DNA of 35,780 nt from Pseudomonadota bacterium (GTDB lineage: Bacteria; Pseudomonadota; Alphaproteobacteria; GCA-2731375), in contig JAQBYC010000042.1 of the NCBI GenBank assembly GCA_027623205.1, positions 1 through 35,780 of the forward strand. The letters are read 5' to 3'. The translations under genes were made by a program, and so were the position numbers. A model generated the notes under the pieces. It was given only the letters and a program-made list of their open reading frames with translations. It ran no database searches and was not told where the DNA came from. Shown here piece by piece: positions 15,772 through 27,024 of this stretch; the first letter of the stretch is position 1; each line of letters opens with the position of its first letter.

Positions 15772-16968
15772 CTATTTCCCGTGCGCCCGGGCCAGGGAGG
15801 CGATGGCGGCGGGAAGGGCACCCTCGCCATAGGGGATGCCGAGAATTTGGAAGACCGCTTCGATACTGGCCAGGGTGCCCAGGATCATGGGTTCGTTAAT
15901 ATCGCCCATATGGCCGATGCGGAAGGCCTTGCCATCCAGCTGTCCCAACCCGCCGCCCACGGCAACGTTGAAACGGTCGCGCAGCAGGCTTTGAAAGGCC
16001 TTGGCATCGAAGCCTTCGGCCATCCGTATGGTGGTAATGGATTCGGCCCGCTGTTCGGGCACCAGGGCGTTAAGTTCCATCGCCCCGGCCGTCGCCCAGG
16101 CTTCCACCGCTGCCCTTGTGCAATTGCCCAGACGCCGATGCCGGGCAAAGGCGGCCTCCAGGCCCTCTTCCTCCAGCATGACCAAAGCCTCGCAAAGGGC
16201 AAAGATCATATGTTCCGGCGCGGTGCCGGCGAACCACCTGTAGGCCTCGGGATTCTTATCCATGTCGCGGCTGCGCCAATCCCAATAGCTGCGGGGGCTG
16301 CCGCCCTGGTTGCCCACCGCCCGGGCTTTCCCGTTCACCGCGTTGAAGCCGAGTCCAGGCGGGCACATCAAACCTTTTTGCGAACCGCCGATGGCGACAT
16401 CGACGCCCCATTCGTCCATGCGGAAATCGGTGCAGGCGAGTGATGCAATAACATCAACGACAAGCAGGGCGCCATGACCCGCCGCGTCGATGGCCTGGCG
16501 GACCGCCTGTATATCCGAGGTGATGCCACTGGCGGTTTCCGTATGCACCATCAGGATCGCGCGGTATGCGCCGGCCGTATCGGCCCGCAAACGGTCTTCG
16601 ACCTGGTTTGGGTCAATGGCATGCCGCCAATCATTGTCAATAGTGTCGATCGTGACGCCCAATTGTTTCGCCACGGCTCCCCAGGCGAAAGAAAACAGGC
16701 CGGTTTCAGGCACCAAGACCTTGTCGCCAGGCGAAAGTATATTTGACAGGGCGGCTTCCCAGGCCCCATGACCGTTGGAGGCGTAGATGAACACCTCCCC
16801 TTCGGTCTTGAAGATGGGGCGAATATCATACAGGCATTGCCGCGCCAGCGCGATGAAGTCGGGACCGGAATATTCCCAGGCCGGCTGGTGCATCGCCCGC
16901 AGGACCCGCTCCGGGATATTAGTGGGGCCTGGGGTTTGAAGAAAATTGCGTCCCCGCCGTACGGTCAT
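15772..16968 (-). CDS. Serine-glyoxylate/alanine-glyoxylate aminotransferase family protein
   Basis: From the ATG at 16968 (AAAGGA upstream) the protein has 398 residues and starts MTVRRGRNFLQTPGPTNIPERV, the usual N-terminus of class V serine-glyoxylate aminotransferases. The PLP lysine is K198 in GGSQKGLMCPPGLGF, preceded by the cofactor-binding VVDVIASL. It interconverts amino and keto acids with glyoxylate as likely acceptor; the serine cycle is not otherwise seen here. An in-frame ATG at 16998 would place the start inside repeat copy 3 and was rejected. Confidence 0.88.
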   Translation of the reverse strand: MTVRRGRNFLQTPGPTNIPERVLRAMHQPAWEYSGPDFIALARQCLYDIRPIFKTEGEVFIYASNGHGAWEAALSNILSPGDKVLVPETGLFSFAWGAVAKQLGVTIDTIDNDWRHAIDPNQVEDRLRADTAGAYRAILMVHTETASGITSDIQAVRQAIDAAGHGALLVVDVIASLACTDFRMDEWGVDVAIGGSQKGLMCPPGLGFNAVNGKARAVGNQGGSPRSYWDWRSRDMDKNPEAYRWFAGTAPEHMIFALCEALVMLEEEGLEAAFARHRRLGNCTRAAVEAWATAGAMELNALVPEQRAESITTIRMAEGFDAKAFQSLLRDRFNVAVGGGLGQLDGKAFRIGHMGDINEPMILGTLASIEAVFQILGIPYGEGALPAAIASLARAHGK

Positions 16969-16994
16969 GATCGCGTCCTTTATCTTTCTCTCGA

Positions 16995-17092
16995 GCAATT
17001 TTCAATTAGACGGAGTCGCTCTCGCGACTTAGGTAATTGGCTTAATTTCTCTATTGTTAAAGCGTCTGAGCATGTTTGAAGGAAACATGCTC
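16995..17092 (+). repeat. Intergenic repeat element, copy 3
   Basis: This is the closest relative of the copy at 4709, about 80% identical by eye. It has the head gcaattttcaatt, the small hairpin GTCGC/GCGAC with loop TCTC, the gtaattgg..taatttctctatt block, and a terminal hairpin GAGCATGTTT (17068-17077) / complement (17083-17092) with loop GAAGG. It lies between the atp operon terminator and the start of the aminotransferase gene. Confidence 0.8.
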
Positions 17093-17131
17093 TGGGGCCC
17101 TAATTCAAAAATCCGTACTCAACAAAAGGAA

Positions 17132-17160
17132 AAGCCCGCCATGGCAATTGGGGCGGGCTT
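17132..17160 (-). terminator. Rho-independent terminator of the atp operon
   Basis: On the minus strand, 25 nt after the atpC stop, AAGCCCGCC pairs perfectly with GGCGGGCTT (9 bp, 11-nt loop). TTTTCCTTTTG follows immediately. The position and the T-rich tail fit an intrinsic terminator for atpHAGDC. Confidence 0.85.
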
Positions 17161-17185
17161 GCAATCCACAACCTTGACCCTGTCG

Positions 17186-17587
17186 CTAACGGGCGGCGCT
17201 CAACATTTCCTGCAAGACGGCTATTTTACCATCCGCCAGACGCCGTTGCTCGCCTTCTTCCGCCGCAGCCACTTCGTCGCTGGCCGCCTGAATGCGTTGT
17301 TCCAGGTTTGCCCGGTCCATATCGGCGACCGGTACGGCTTCCTCCGCCAGCACGACCAAGCGGTCGGCGGCGACTTCGGCAAAACCGCCGGCAATATAGA
17401 TCCGGTCGGGGTTGTCACCGGCGCCTTCAACCTCGATAATTCCGGCTCGAAGAGCCGAAATGAGTGGCGCATGTCCCGGCAGGACGCCAAAATCGCCCTC
17501 CATCCCCGGCATGGCCACGGCGTCCGCTTCCACCGACATTAACAGCCGGTCGGGTGATACCAATTCGAATGCGACCTTGTCGGCCAT
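17186..17587 (-). CDS. atpC: ATP synthase F1 subunit epsilon
   Basis: The 133-residue protein begins MADKVAFELVSPDRLL and has the N-terminal beta-sandwich motifs GMEGDFGVLPGHAPLISAL and IYIAGGFAEV, followed by a C-terminal helical hairpin. Epsilon links the rotor to the catalytic head and inhibits ATP hydrolysis. I chose the ATG at 17587; the frame is open to 17794 but that part overlaps atpD. It is the last gene of the operon, 25 nt after atpD. Confidence 0.96.
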   Translation of the reverse strand: MADKVAFELVSPDRLLMSVEADAVAMPGMEGDFGVLPGHAPLISALRAGIIEVEGAGDNPDRIYIAGGFAEVAADRLVVLAEEAVPVADMDRANLEQRIQAASDEVAAAEEGEQRRLADGKIAVLQEMLSAAR

Positions 17588-17612
17588 CCTATCCGTGCCT
17601 CTCGCTACTTTA

Positions 17613-19052
<1,440 letters not shown>

Positions 19053-19085
19053 CTATCCGTAACGTGGTAAATTCCGCTGCTCGCG

Positions 19086-19985
19086 CTATAGCGCTTCGGC
19101 ACCGGAAACAATTTCAATCAATTCCTTGGTGATGATGGCCTGACGGGTGCGGTTGTAGGTCAGGGTCAGGCCCTCAATCATATCGCCGGCGTTGCGCGTG
19201 GCACTGTCCATCGAGGTCATGCGCGCCGCATGTTCCGCCGCACCGCTTTCCAGCAACGCGCGATAGATCTGTACCGCCATGTTGCGGGGCACCAGAACGC
19301 CCAGCAGATCGTTTTCTTCCGGCTCGTATTCATAGATGGCGCCGCCCAGATCCACTTCGCTGTCAGCTGCTGCGATTGCTTCCGGGTCCGGCAATTTAAC
19401 GGGGATCAGCTGTTGGTTGGTGACGACCTGGCTTATCACCGACTTAAAGGCGTTGTAATAGACGGTGCAAACATCAAACTCGTCGTCCGCGAACATTTGC
19501 GCGATTTGTTCGGCGATCGGCCGCGCATTGGCAAAGGAAAGCTGGCGAACCTCGCGCAAGGTGACGTATTCGACAATCAGGTCAGCCAGATCCCGGCGCA
19601 GGCTTTCCTGGCCCTTGCGGCCGACACAATACAATTTGACGGTCTTGCCGGAATTCCGCAATTCGATGACGCGCCGACGTACCGCCCGGACGATGTTGCT
19701 GTTAAATGCGCCGCATAGCCCGCGTTCCGCCGTGACAACCACCAGCAGGTGGACATCATCCTTGCCGCTGCCCACGACCATGGGCGGAGCGGTATCCAGG
19801 CTGGGCAGATTGGACGCGACCGAGGCGATCATCCGTTCCATGCGCTCGGCATATGGACGTGATTGCTCGGCGGCCTCCTGAGCCCGGCGCAGCTTGGCCG
19901 CGGCCACCATTTGCATGGCCTTGGTGATCTTCTGCGTCGAGGTGACGGAGGTGATCCGGTTCTTTAGTTCTTTCAGGTTTGCCAT
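19086..19985 (-). CDS. atpG: ATP synthase F1 subunit gamma
   Basis: The 299-residue protein starts MANLKELKNRITSVTSTQKITKAM and ends SATRNAGDMIEGLTLTYNRTRQAIITKELIEIVSGAEAL, the two conserved helices that form the rotating coiled coil. The central domain includes GLCGAFNSNI. The length is normal for alphaproteobacteria. GAAGG lies 9 nt before the ATG at 19985, and atpA ends 76 nt upstream. Confidence 0.97.
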   Translation of the reverse strand: MANLKELKNRITSVTSTQKITKAMQMVAAAKLRRAQEAAEQSRPYAERMERMIASVASNLPSLDTAPPMVVGSGKDDVHLLVVVTAERGLCGAFNSNIVRAVRRRVIELRNSGKTVKLYCVGRKGQESLRRDLADLIVEYVTLREVRQLSFANARPIAEQIAQMFADDEFDVCTVYYNAFKSVISQVVTNQQLIPVKLPDPEAIAAADSEVDLGGAIYEYEPEENDLLGVLVPRNMAVQIYRALLESGAAEHAARMTSMDSATRNAGDMIEGLTLTYNRTRQAIITKELIEIVSGAEAL

Positions 19986-20061
19986 GGGTCGGCGCCTTCA
20001 ACTCTCCGGCAGATTAAACATGCTGGCTACAGTGACCGCGTTCGGTTTTGCTGGCCGCCGG

Positions 20062-21591
20062 TCAAGCGAACTTTTTCGTAAAGTCTTCCAGAAATTCGCG
20101 CAGTTGCTTGTCCACGTCGTCGGAAAGGTCACCGCTGTCGCGAATGGCGGCAAGTATTTCCGGCTTTTTTTCGCGAATTTCATTCAGAAATTCCTGCTCG
20201 AAGCGGCCAATTTCGCTGACCGCGATCCGATCAAGATATCCTCGTACGCCGGTAAAGATGGAAACCACCTGTTCCTCGACCGCCATGGGCACGTACTGGT
20301 CCTGTTTTAGCAATTCGGTAAGGCGCACGCCGCGATTTAAAAGCTGTTGCGTGGAGGCATCCAGATCAGAGCCGAACTGGGCAAAGGCCTCCATCTCGCG
20401 ATATTGGGCCAATTCAAGCTTGATGGTACCGGCCACCTTTTTCATGGCCTTCACCTGGGCCGCCGAACCCACGCGCGAGACCGACAGGCCGACGTTAATG
20501 GCGGGGCGGATACCACGATAGAAGAGGTCAGACTCAAGGAAAATCTGGCCATCGGTGATGGAAATCACGTTGGTCGGAATATAGGCCGAGACGTCATTCG
20601 CCTGGGTCTCGATGACGGGCAGGGCTGTAAGCGAACCCAGGCCATTCGCTTCGTTCATCTTGGCGGAACGTTCCAAAAGACGCGAATGCAGATAGAAAAC
20701 ATCGCCCGGATAGGCCTCGCGCCCTGGCGGGCGGCGCAGCAACAGGGACATTTGACGGTAGGCCACGGCCTGTTTGGTCAAATCATCATAGACGATAACC
20801 GCGTGCATTCCGTTGTCGCGAAAATACTCCCCCATGGTGCAGCCGGCATAGGGGGCCAGGAACTGCAAGGGTGCCGGTTCCGAGGCGGTGGCCGCGACGA
20901 CGATGGAATATTCCATCGCGCCATTGTCTTCCAGGGTCTTGACGATCTGGGCAACGGAGGAACGTTTCTGGCCGATGGCGACATAAATGCAGTACAGCTT
21001 TTTCGATTCGTCGTCGCCCTGATTAATGGATTTCTGGTTGATGAAGGTATCGATCGCCACGGCCGTCTTGCCGGTCTGGCGGTCACCAATGATCAACTCG
21101 CGCTGGCCACGGCCCACGGGGACCAGGGAGTCGAGCGCCTTCAGGCCGGTCTGCATCGGTTCATGCACCGACTTGCGGGGGATAATGCCCGGCGCCTTGA
21201 CGTCGACCAGCCGGCGTTCCTCGCTTTCAATGGGGCCTTTGCCATCAATCGGATTGCCCAGGGCGTCGACCACGCGGCCTAGCAGGCCCTTGCCCACCGG
21301 CACGTCGACGATATCGCCGGTACGTTTTACAATGTCGCCTTCCTTAATGGCGCTGTCGTTGCCGAAAATCACGACGCCGACGTTGTCGCTTTCCAGGTTC
21401 AAGGCCATGCCCTTGATACCGCCAGGGAATTCGACCATTTCGCCGGCCTGAACTTGATCCAGACCATAAACACGGGCGATACCATCACCCACCGACAACA
21501 CTTGGCCGACTTCCGAGACTTCTGCCTCGGTACCAAAGTTGGCGATCTGCTCCTTCAGGATGGCAGATATTTCTGCAGCCCGCAGATCCAT
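20062..21591 (-). CDS. atpA: ATP synthase F1 subunit alpha
   Basis: The 509-residue protein is complete: an N-terminal beta barrel, Walker A GDRQTGKT at 169-176, [16 protein letters not shown] and the SRVGSAAQ segment. It forms the non-catalytic nucleotide sites of the F1 hexamer. Its ATG at 21591 overlaps the atpH stop in TAATG, with GAGGAG 7-12 nt before it, so the two are translationally coupled. Confidence 0.97.
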   Translation of the reverse strand: MDLRAAEISAILKEQIANFGTEAEVSEVGQVLSVGDGIARVYGLDQVQAGEMVEFPGGIKGMALNLESDNVGVVIFGNDSAIKEGDIVKRTGDIVDVPVGKGLLGRVVDALGNPIDGKGPIESEERRLVDVKAPGIIPRKSVHEPMQTGLKALDSLVPVGRGQRELIIGDRQTGKTAVAIDTFINQKSINQGDDESKKLYCIYVAIGQKRSSVAQIVKTLEDNGAMEYSIVVAATASEPAPLQFLAPYAGCTMGEYFRDNGMHAVIVYDDLTKQAVAYRQMSLLLRRPPGREAYPGDVFYLHSRLLERSAKMNEANGLGSLTALPVIETQANDVSAYIPTNVISITDGQIFLESDLFYRGIRPAINVGLSVSRVGSAAQVKAMKKVAGTIKLELAQYREMEAFAQFGSDLDASTQQLLNRGVRLTELLKQDQYVPMAVEEQVVSIFTGVRGYLDRIAVSEIGRFEQEFLNEIREKKPEILAAIRDSGDLSDDVDKQLREFLEDFTKKFA

Positions 21592-22151
21592 TACTCAACT
21601 CCTCTCATGGCAAATCTGAGATTTTGAATTTTCGTTCGCAGCGATGAATCGACCATGCGGGAGCCGATCTTGACGATCATGCCCCCCAGAATGCTTTCAT
21701 TTACCGCCGTTTCAACTTGCACTTCGGTTTTCATGGCCGCCGCCAATTCAGCCTTGATCTTGGCCAGTTGCCCATCGTTCAGGCTGTGGGCCGAGGTCAC
21801 CTCGGCCACCACTTCGCCACGGTGAGCGGCCAACATGGCGCGGAACGCCCGGATCATATCACGCAGCGCGAAAAGCCGGCGGTTCTGCGCCACGACGGCG
21901 ACGAAATTACACACCACTTTTGATGCGCCGGCCTTTTCCAACAGCGCGGCCATGCCCCGGCTCTGATCCTCGGCGGCGATCACCGGGCTGCGCAACAACC
22001 GATCCAAATCGTCCGATTGTTCAATCATGCCGCCGAGATCGGCGACATCAGCGGCCACTTCATCCAGCGCACCACTATCGCGCGCGATTTCAAACAGGGC
22101 GGTGGCGTACCGTCCTGCGATGCCGGATACGACGCTTGCTTCGGCTGACAC
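21591..22151 (-). CDS. atpH: ATP synthase F1 subunit delta
   Basis: The 186-residue protein has the N-terminal helical domain [16 protein letters not shown] and the C-terminal [24 protein letters not shown] typical of delta, the stalk protein joining F1 to F0. The start is the GTG at 22151. It is the first gene of an F1-only operon, as is usual in alphaproteobacteria, where the F0 genes are elsewhere. Confidence 0.95.
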   Translation of the reverse strand: MSAEASVVSGIAGRYATALFEIARDSGALDEVAADVADLGGMIEQSDDLDRLLRSPVIAAEDQSRGMAALLEKAGASKVVCNFVAVVAQNRRLFALRDMIRAFRAMLAAHRGEVVAEVTSAHSLNDGQLAKIKAELAAAMKTEVQVETAVNESILGGMIVKIGSRMVDSSLRTKIQNLRFAMRGVE

Positions 22152-22179
22152 GTTCGTGGGGTCCTCGTCGCGGAATTAA

Positions 22180-22206
22180 ATTATACAGCTAACCGGGCTT
22201 AAGCCC
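22180..22206 (-). promoter_or_regulatory. Candidate -10 box and palindrome upstream of atpH
   Basis: On the minus strand a perfect TATAAT (22180-22185) lies about 28 nt before the atpH start. No clear -35 is found 16-18 nt further up. A 12-bp palindrome GGGCTTAAGCCC (22195-22206) covers the spacer instead and could bind a regulator. Nothing else is evident in 22207-22344. Confidence 0.45.
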
Positions 22207-22344
22207 CTGAATTCATGCGCAGAAACTTACGACAATCCGTTCTCTATCACAGTCTCATCGTAAGGCGCGGCGTTTCGTAGCATAGCCACCCGGTCCTGGC
22301 AAGCAGCGACGGCGCTTCCCGGCGCCCGAGCTGGAAAACACCGC

Positions 22345-23577
22345 TTAGATGACATTGTTTTTTTTGAAATTTTCCAATTGCGACGAGCTGAGGCCGAGGC
22401 GTTCGCGATAGATTTTGTCGTTCCAGTCGCCCAGCCTGGGTCCAAGGGTATCAATTCCGCCAGGCGAGGCGGATAGCCTCGGCAGCACATCGGGGACGAC
22501 CACTTCGCCCAACAGCGCGTGCTGCATACGATGCAGGGTGCCGCGTGCCTCGAACTGTGGGTCGGCGAAGATATCGGCAATGGAATTGATGGCGGCACAG
22601 GGAACATCGCCTTTCGCACAGACCGCCACGACCTCGGCCGTGGGCCTGGCAGTGGTAAAGCTGGTCACCACGCCGTCGATGAGGGCGCGGGCCTGGACAC
22701 GGTCGGCGGTGGTGGGATGGCTATGGGCCAGATCGGGCCGATCCAGCACGTTGCAGGCCATGCGTTGCCAGATCTTGTCGGACGTGCACGCGATGGCCAC
22801 CCAGCCGCCGTCCCTGGTGGCGAAATGACCATGCGGGCAGACATTTCGGGTGCCCAAACCTTCCCGCTCCCGCACCGTGCCATGCCGGGCATAGGCCGGG
22901 GCCAGTTCGTCCAGCACCCGGAATATGCTTTCGAACAAGGCCACGTCAACGACCTGGCCCAGGCCGGTTTTGTCCACCGCACGCAACGCCATCAACACAC
23001 CGATGGCGCCGAACAGGCCGGAGATATAGTCGGCCAATGAAGTCGAACCTGGCGTTACCGGTGCTTCCCCGGGCATGCCCGCCAGATAGGTCAGGCCGCC
23101 GACCGCATGCGCAATACGGGCGAAACCCGGGCGGTCGCGATAAGGGCCATCCTGGCCATAGCCGCTGACCTGCAACATGATCAACTTTGGATTGATGGCC
23201 TGTAAAACATCATAACCCAGGCCCCATTTCGCCAATGTGCCGGGACGGAAATTCTCGCAAACCACATCCGCCTGCCGTACCAGGCGCTTGAACAATGCGG
23301 CGCCCTCGGGCGCTTTCAGGTTCAAAGTGATGGAATGTTTGTTACGCGCCTCGCTAAGCCAGGCCAGACTGCTGTCGGATATTTCGGTCGCGGTGCCGAA
23401 TTGCCGCAGGGGGTCGCCGCCGCCCGGTTGCTCTACTTTGATGACCTCGGCGCCGAATTCGGCCAGAATAGTCGCGGCGAACGGCGCGGCGATAAAGGTT
23501 GCCAGATCCAGTACGCGAACACCCTCCATAGGTCTTGCAGATGACCGTGCCGGCGCATTATCGTCCGTCGGGCTCAT
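22345..23577 (-). CDS. Class III (CaiB/BaiF) CoA-transferase
   Basis: The 410-residue protein has the family N-terminus [49 protein letters not shown] and the catalytic aspartate D183 in [13 protein letters not shown]. These enzymes move CoA between carboxylic acids through an aspartyl-CoA thioester. Its ATG overlaps the stop of the D-2-hydroxyacid dehydrogenase gene by 4 nt, so both act in one catabolic unit, probably activating a product acid. The acid is unknown. Confidence 0.93.
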   Translation of the reverse strand: MSPTDDNAPARSSARPMEGVRVLDLATFIAAPFAATILAEFGAEVIKVEQPGGGDPLRQFGTATEISDSSLAWLSEARNKHSITLNLKAPEGAALFKRLVRQADVVCENFRPGTLAKWGLGYDVLQAINPKLIMLQVSGYGQDGPYRDRPGFARIAHAVGGLTYLAGMPGEAPVTPGSTSLADYISGLFGAIGVLMALRAVDKTGLGQVVDVALFESIFRVLDELAPAYARHGTVREREGLGTRNVCPHGHFATRDGGWVAIACTSDKIWQRMACNVLDRPDLAHSHPTTADRVQARALIDGVVTSFTTARPTAEVVAVCAKGDVPCAAINSIADIFADPQFEARGTLHRMQHALLGEVVVPDVLPRLSASPGGIDTLGPRLGDWNDKIYRERLGLSSSQLENFKKNNVI

Positions 23578-24548
23578 CGTCCCAAGACCTCTGGATTAAT
23601 GACATTGATGGGTGATCCGGCGGCGTAGGCCGTAATCTGGTCAAAGATATCCGAGAACTGGAGCTCGTATTCCTCGGCGGTGACGTAGCCGATGTGCGGC
23701 GTACAGACCACGTTCTCCATGTTCAGCAAGGGGTGGGAGGGATCCAGCAACGGCTCGTCTTCATAAACATCCACCGCCGCCATGCCGGGCCGCCCCGCGC
23801 CCAGGGCCGCCACCAGGGCGCCCGGCTCGATCAACGGCGCGCGGCTGGTGTTGACCAGCAAGGCCGTCGATTTCATTTCAGCCAGGTCGGCGGCGGTGAC
23901 AATGCCGCGGGTCGCTTCATAGAGGCGCATATGCAGCGACAGAACATCGCATGCGGCAAAGAACGCCGCCTTGCCGTCCGCGACCGCATAGCCATCCGCC
24001 TTTGCCCTGGCGCGTGATTCAGGGCGGGCCCAGATCAGGATGTGCATGCCGAACGCCCTGCCATAGCCGGCAACGACGCGGCCAATACGGCCATAGCCGT
24101 AAATGCCCAGCGTGCGCCCCCCCAAACTGTTGCCAACGCCCACCTGCCAGGTGCCGGCCTTCAGCGCGGCCATTTGCTGGGGAATTTGCCGCATGGCGGC
24201 CAGGATCAGGCCCCAGGTCAATTCCGCGGTGGCGTAGGATGGCGTGTCCGCGTGCTGGTTGGACGAAACGACAATGCCCAGGCGGGTGCAGGCGTCCACA
24301 TCAATGTGCGGATAGACGCTCCGCTGGCTGATCAATTTCAGCTTCGGCAGACGCGCCAGCAAAGGCGCGCGTATTTTCGTCCGCTCCCGGATTAAGACCA
24401 GGGCTTCGGTCTCGGCCAGTCGCGCGGTAAGGGCATCAACCTCCTGGACGTGATCATTCCAGATCGTGACTTCGTAACCATCCAGCTTGGCGAAGCTGGG
24501 CAAGGCCCGCAGGGTGTCGTGATAGTCATCAAGTATGGTGATTTTCAT
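23574..24548 (-). CDS. D-2-hydroxyacid dehydrogenase family protein
   Basis: The 324-residue protein has the NAD-binding motif [20 protein letters not shown] and the catalytic set of the family: arginine in [11 protein letters not shown], glutamate in AVDVYEDEP and histidine in CTPHIGYVT. It should reduce a 2-keto acid or oxidise a D-2-hydroxy acid with NAD(H). It is preceded by a flavin-dependent oxidoreductase gene (47 nt) and overlaps the CoA-transferase gene, which suggests one operon. Confidence 0.92.
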   Translation of the reverse strand: MKITILDDYHDTLRALPSFAKLDGYEVTIWNDHVQEVDALTARLAETEALVLIRERTKIRAPLLARLPKLKLISQRSVYPHIDVDACTRLGIVVSSNQHADTPSYATAELTWGLILAAMRQIPQQMAALKAGTWQVGVGNSLGGRTLGIYGYGRIGRVVAGYGRAFGMHILIWARPESRARAKADGYAVADGKAAFFAACDVLSLHMRLYEATRGIVTAADLAEMKSTALLVNTSRAPLIEPGALVAALGAGRPGMAAVDVYEDEPLLDPSHPLLNMENVVCTPHIGYVTAEEYELQFSDIFDQITAYAAGSPINVINPEVLGR

Positions 24549-24595
24549 GGTTGCGCCGCCTGATCAGTCCCCTAAAAACCGCGATCACCGAACGC

Positions 24596-25831
24596 CTATG
24601 TACCGGCGATCTGGGCCGCTTTGACCGAAGCCCTGACCACCGGGATTTCGTCGTCGGCCAAAGGTTGCATGAAAGTCTTGCGGGCCAGTGCGGCCTCGAT
24701 ATAGGGGGCCAGTTCGGTCGCCTTCGCCGCCGCCTTCGCTGTTTGTTTCGCCTTGAACGCGGGTAGCACATCCGCTGCGAACAATTCCAGGGACTCGCAT
24801 ATATCGCTGTGAAGATTGCGCCCGGCCTGTTGCAAAAAAATGATCTGATCAACCCCGGCCTCTTCAAACTCGGCGACATGTCCCGCCAGATCGCCGGGCG
24901 TGCCGATGCCCGAGTTATGGGTGCGGGCCCGTTTGACGGAGGCGATCAAATCCTCGGTCTTGGAGCCGTGCTGGGCCAGATATTCTTCCCATAAGTTTGT
25001 CCGGCCCGGCACCGTATCGTGGGCGACCAATGCATTCATGGCATAGCCGAAAAATTCAAAATTCACCTGGCCCCGGCGAATGGCCTCCTCCCGGTCCTTG
25101 TGCAGGGAAAAATTCGAAACGATGGCGATGTTGGCGTTCACGGCGTGGCCCACGGGGACGCAGTCTTCGCTTTTGATGATGCCGTAATAAATATCGGCCC
25201 AGGTTTTCGCTTCCTCCCGGTCCAGGAACGAGAACGCCAGGGCGCCAACACCCAGAGATGCCGCGATCTTGATGGTATCGCGGTTGGTGCAGGCCATCCA
25301 CATGGGTGGATGCGGTTTCTGCAATGGTTTGGGCAGAACATTCCGGCAGGGCATGGCAAAATGTTCGCCCTGAAAGCCGGGATAGGGCGTCATCACCATC
25401 ATATTCGCGATCTGCTCCGCCGCCTCGATGGCCATGGCGCGCTTTTGCCTGGCAGGGATATCAAAACCACCCAGTTCCAGCCGGGTCGCGCCCTCGCCAA
25501 TACCGAAATCGACCCGGCCGTTGGAGATCAGATCAAGGGTGCTCAGGCCCTCGGCCGTGCGGGCGGGATGATTGTAGTTCGGGATCACCTGGCGGATGCC
25601 GTGGCCCAGACGGATATTTTTGGTCTGCCCGGCGGCGGCGGCCAGAAAGACTTCCGGCGAGGAGCAATGGGAATATTCATCCAGGAAGTGATGCTCCACT
25701 GCCCAGGCATGGTCGATACCCAGCCTGTCGGCCAGTACAATTTGCTCCAGCGCCTCCTGAAACAGGCGATGCTCGTCACCTTCTTTCCAGGGGCGGGGTA
25801 ATTGCAGTTCATAAAAGACACCGAATTTCAT
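24596..25831 (-). CDS. LLM-class (luciferase-like) flavin-dependent oxidoreductase
   Basis: The 411-residue protein has the TIM-barrel signatures of the bacterial luciferase family: MKFGVFYELQLPRP, HAWAVEHHFLDEYSHCSSPEVFLAAAAG, IRLGHGIRQVIPNYNHPARTAEGLSTLDLISNGRVDFGIGEG and PPMWMACTN. It probably uses reduced FMN and oxygen. A C-terminal helix-rich tail with an alanine/lysine stretch (about 360-380) goes beyond the minimal fold. It is first in the minus-strand catabolic operon and diverges from the adenosine-deaminase-family gene. Confidence 0.92.
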   Translation of the reverse strand: MKFGVFYELQLPRPWKEGDEHRLFQEALEQIVLADRLGIDHAWAVEHHFLDEYSHCSSPEVFLAAAAGQTKNIRLGHGIRQVIPNYNHPARTAEGLSTLDLISNGRVDFGIGEGATRLELGGFDIPARQKRAMAIEAAEQIANMMVMTPYPGFQGEHFAMPCRNVLPKPLQKPHPPMWMACTNRDTIKIAASLGVGALAFSFLDREEAKTWADIYYGIIKSEDCVPVGHAVNANIAIVSNFSLHKDREEAIRRGQVNFEFFGYAMNALVAHDTVPGRTNLWEEYLAQHGSKTEDLIASVKRARTHNSGIGTPGDLAGHVAEFEEAGVDQIIFLQQAGRNLHSDICESLELFAADVLPAFKAKQTAKAAAKATELAPYIEAALARKTFMQPLADDEIPVVRASVKAAQIAGT

Positions 25832-25949
25832 ATAACTAATCTCTCAATCGTAAAGGCGGGCTGCGGATTGCGTCCCGCTGCGTGCCGGATCGCTTGCGGG
25901 AAAGAATAGCAAATCACCAAGCCAAGGCAAAATCGATAGGGCGGCGGAT

Positions 25950-26963
25950 ATGGCGGACGATCTTCGTGCCTGGTTGCAGGCGCTGCCGAAAGTGGAATTG
26001 CATCTGCATCTTGAAGGCGCCATTCCCCTTTCGGCCTTGTGGCGGTTGATGCAGAAATATGGTGGCGACCCTGGTGTGCCCAGCGAGGCGGATTTGCGCC
26101 AGCGCCTCACCTATCGGGATTTTCCCGACTTCATTGCGGCCTGGATCTGGAAGAACGGCTTTATCCGCTCTTACGAAGATTTTTCATTCATTGCCGAGGC
26201 GGTGGCCCGGGACTTGGCACGACAGAATATCCGCTATGCGGAGGTGTTTTTCTCCCCCACCCGTTTTCTCGATCAGGGCTTGGAGCCGCAGGGCCTGGCG
26301 CAGGCTATCCGAAAGGGACTGGATCGGGTGCCGGAGGCGGAAGTCTGGTTGATTGCCGATCTGGTCCGTGATCATGGCCCGGAACAGGCGCGGCAAACCC
26401 TGGCCCAGATACGCGAGGTGATGGATTGCGGTATCATCGGGATTGGTATTGGCGGCTCGGAGCATCTGTATCCCCCCGAGCCCTTCGCCCCGGTCTATGA
26501 AACGGCGCGCCGTCTTGGCCTCCGTACCTCGGCGCACGCGGGTGAAGCTGCGGGGCCGGAGAGTATTCGCGGCGCGGTGGAGGCCTTGGCCGTCGATCGT
26601 ATCGGGCATGGTATTGCCGCCCGTCAGGACGCAGCCGTCATGGCCCTCTTGGCGGAACGGCAGATACCTTTGGAACTGTGCCCTTTGTCCAATGTGGCCA
26701 CCGGCTCCATCGCCGCGATCAGTGATCATCCGGTGCGGGAATTCTGGCAGGCGGGCCTGATGCTGACCGTCAATACGGATGATCCGGGCATGTTCCATAA
26801 CTCCATGGTAGGTGAGTTCATGGCGTTGCACGAAGTCTTTGGTTTTGACCGGGACGAGATTCGCGCCCTGATCCTGAACGGCATCGACGCTTCATGGCAG
26901 GCGGCGGGCCGTAAAATTGCCCTGCGGCAGGCGTTTCTGGATGATCCGGCCTGGCAGGCATGA
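25950..26963 (+). CDS. add: Adenosine/adenine deaminase family protein
   Basis: The 337-residue protein has the zinc-site residues of the family: H18 and H20 in ELHLHLEGAIP, HAGEAAGPESI with the catalytic glutamate, DRIGHG, and NTDDPGMF with the paired aspartates. It should deaminate a purine base or nucleoside; adenosine and adenine deaminases are hard to separate by eye. The ATG at 25950 is preceded by GGGCGG. The nitrile hydratase genes start 61 nt after its stop on the same strand. Confidence 0.88.
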   Translation: MADDLRAWLQALPKVELHLHLEGAIPLSALWRLMQKYGGDPGVPSEADLRQRLTYRDFPDFIAAWIWKNGFIRSYEDFSFIAEAVARDLARQNIRYAEVFFSPTRFLDQGLEPQGLAQAIRKGLDRVPEAEVWLIADLVRDHGPEQARQTLAQIREVMDCGIIGIGIGGSEHLYPPEPFAPVYETARRLGLRTSAHAGEAAGPESIRGAVEALAVDRIGHGIAARQDAAVMALLAERQIPLELCPLSNVATGSIAAISDHPVREFWQAGLMLTVNTDDPGMFHNSMVGEFMALHEVFGFDRDEIRALILNGIDASWQAAGRKIALRQAFLDDPAWQA

Positions 26964-27024
26964 CCGTGACAAATGCAAGATCGATGGTTAGTCTGGAGAC
27001 AGCTTTTTGGGTGGAGGAGATAAG

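Noticed and set aside
22360-22380. Similarity of AAATTTTCCAATTG to the head of the dispersed repeat
   Set aside because: It lies inside the CoA-transferase coding region, lacks all other parts of the element, and is short enough to be chance.
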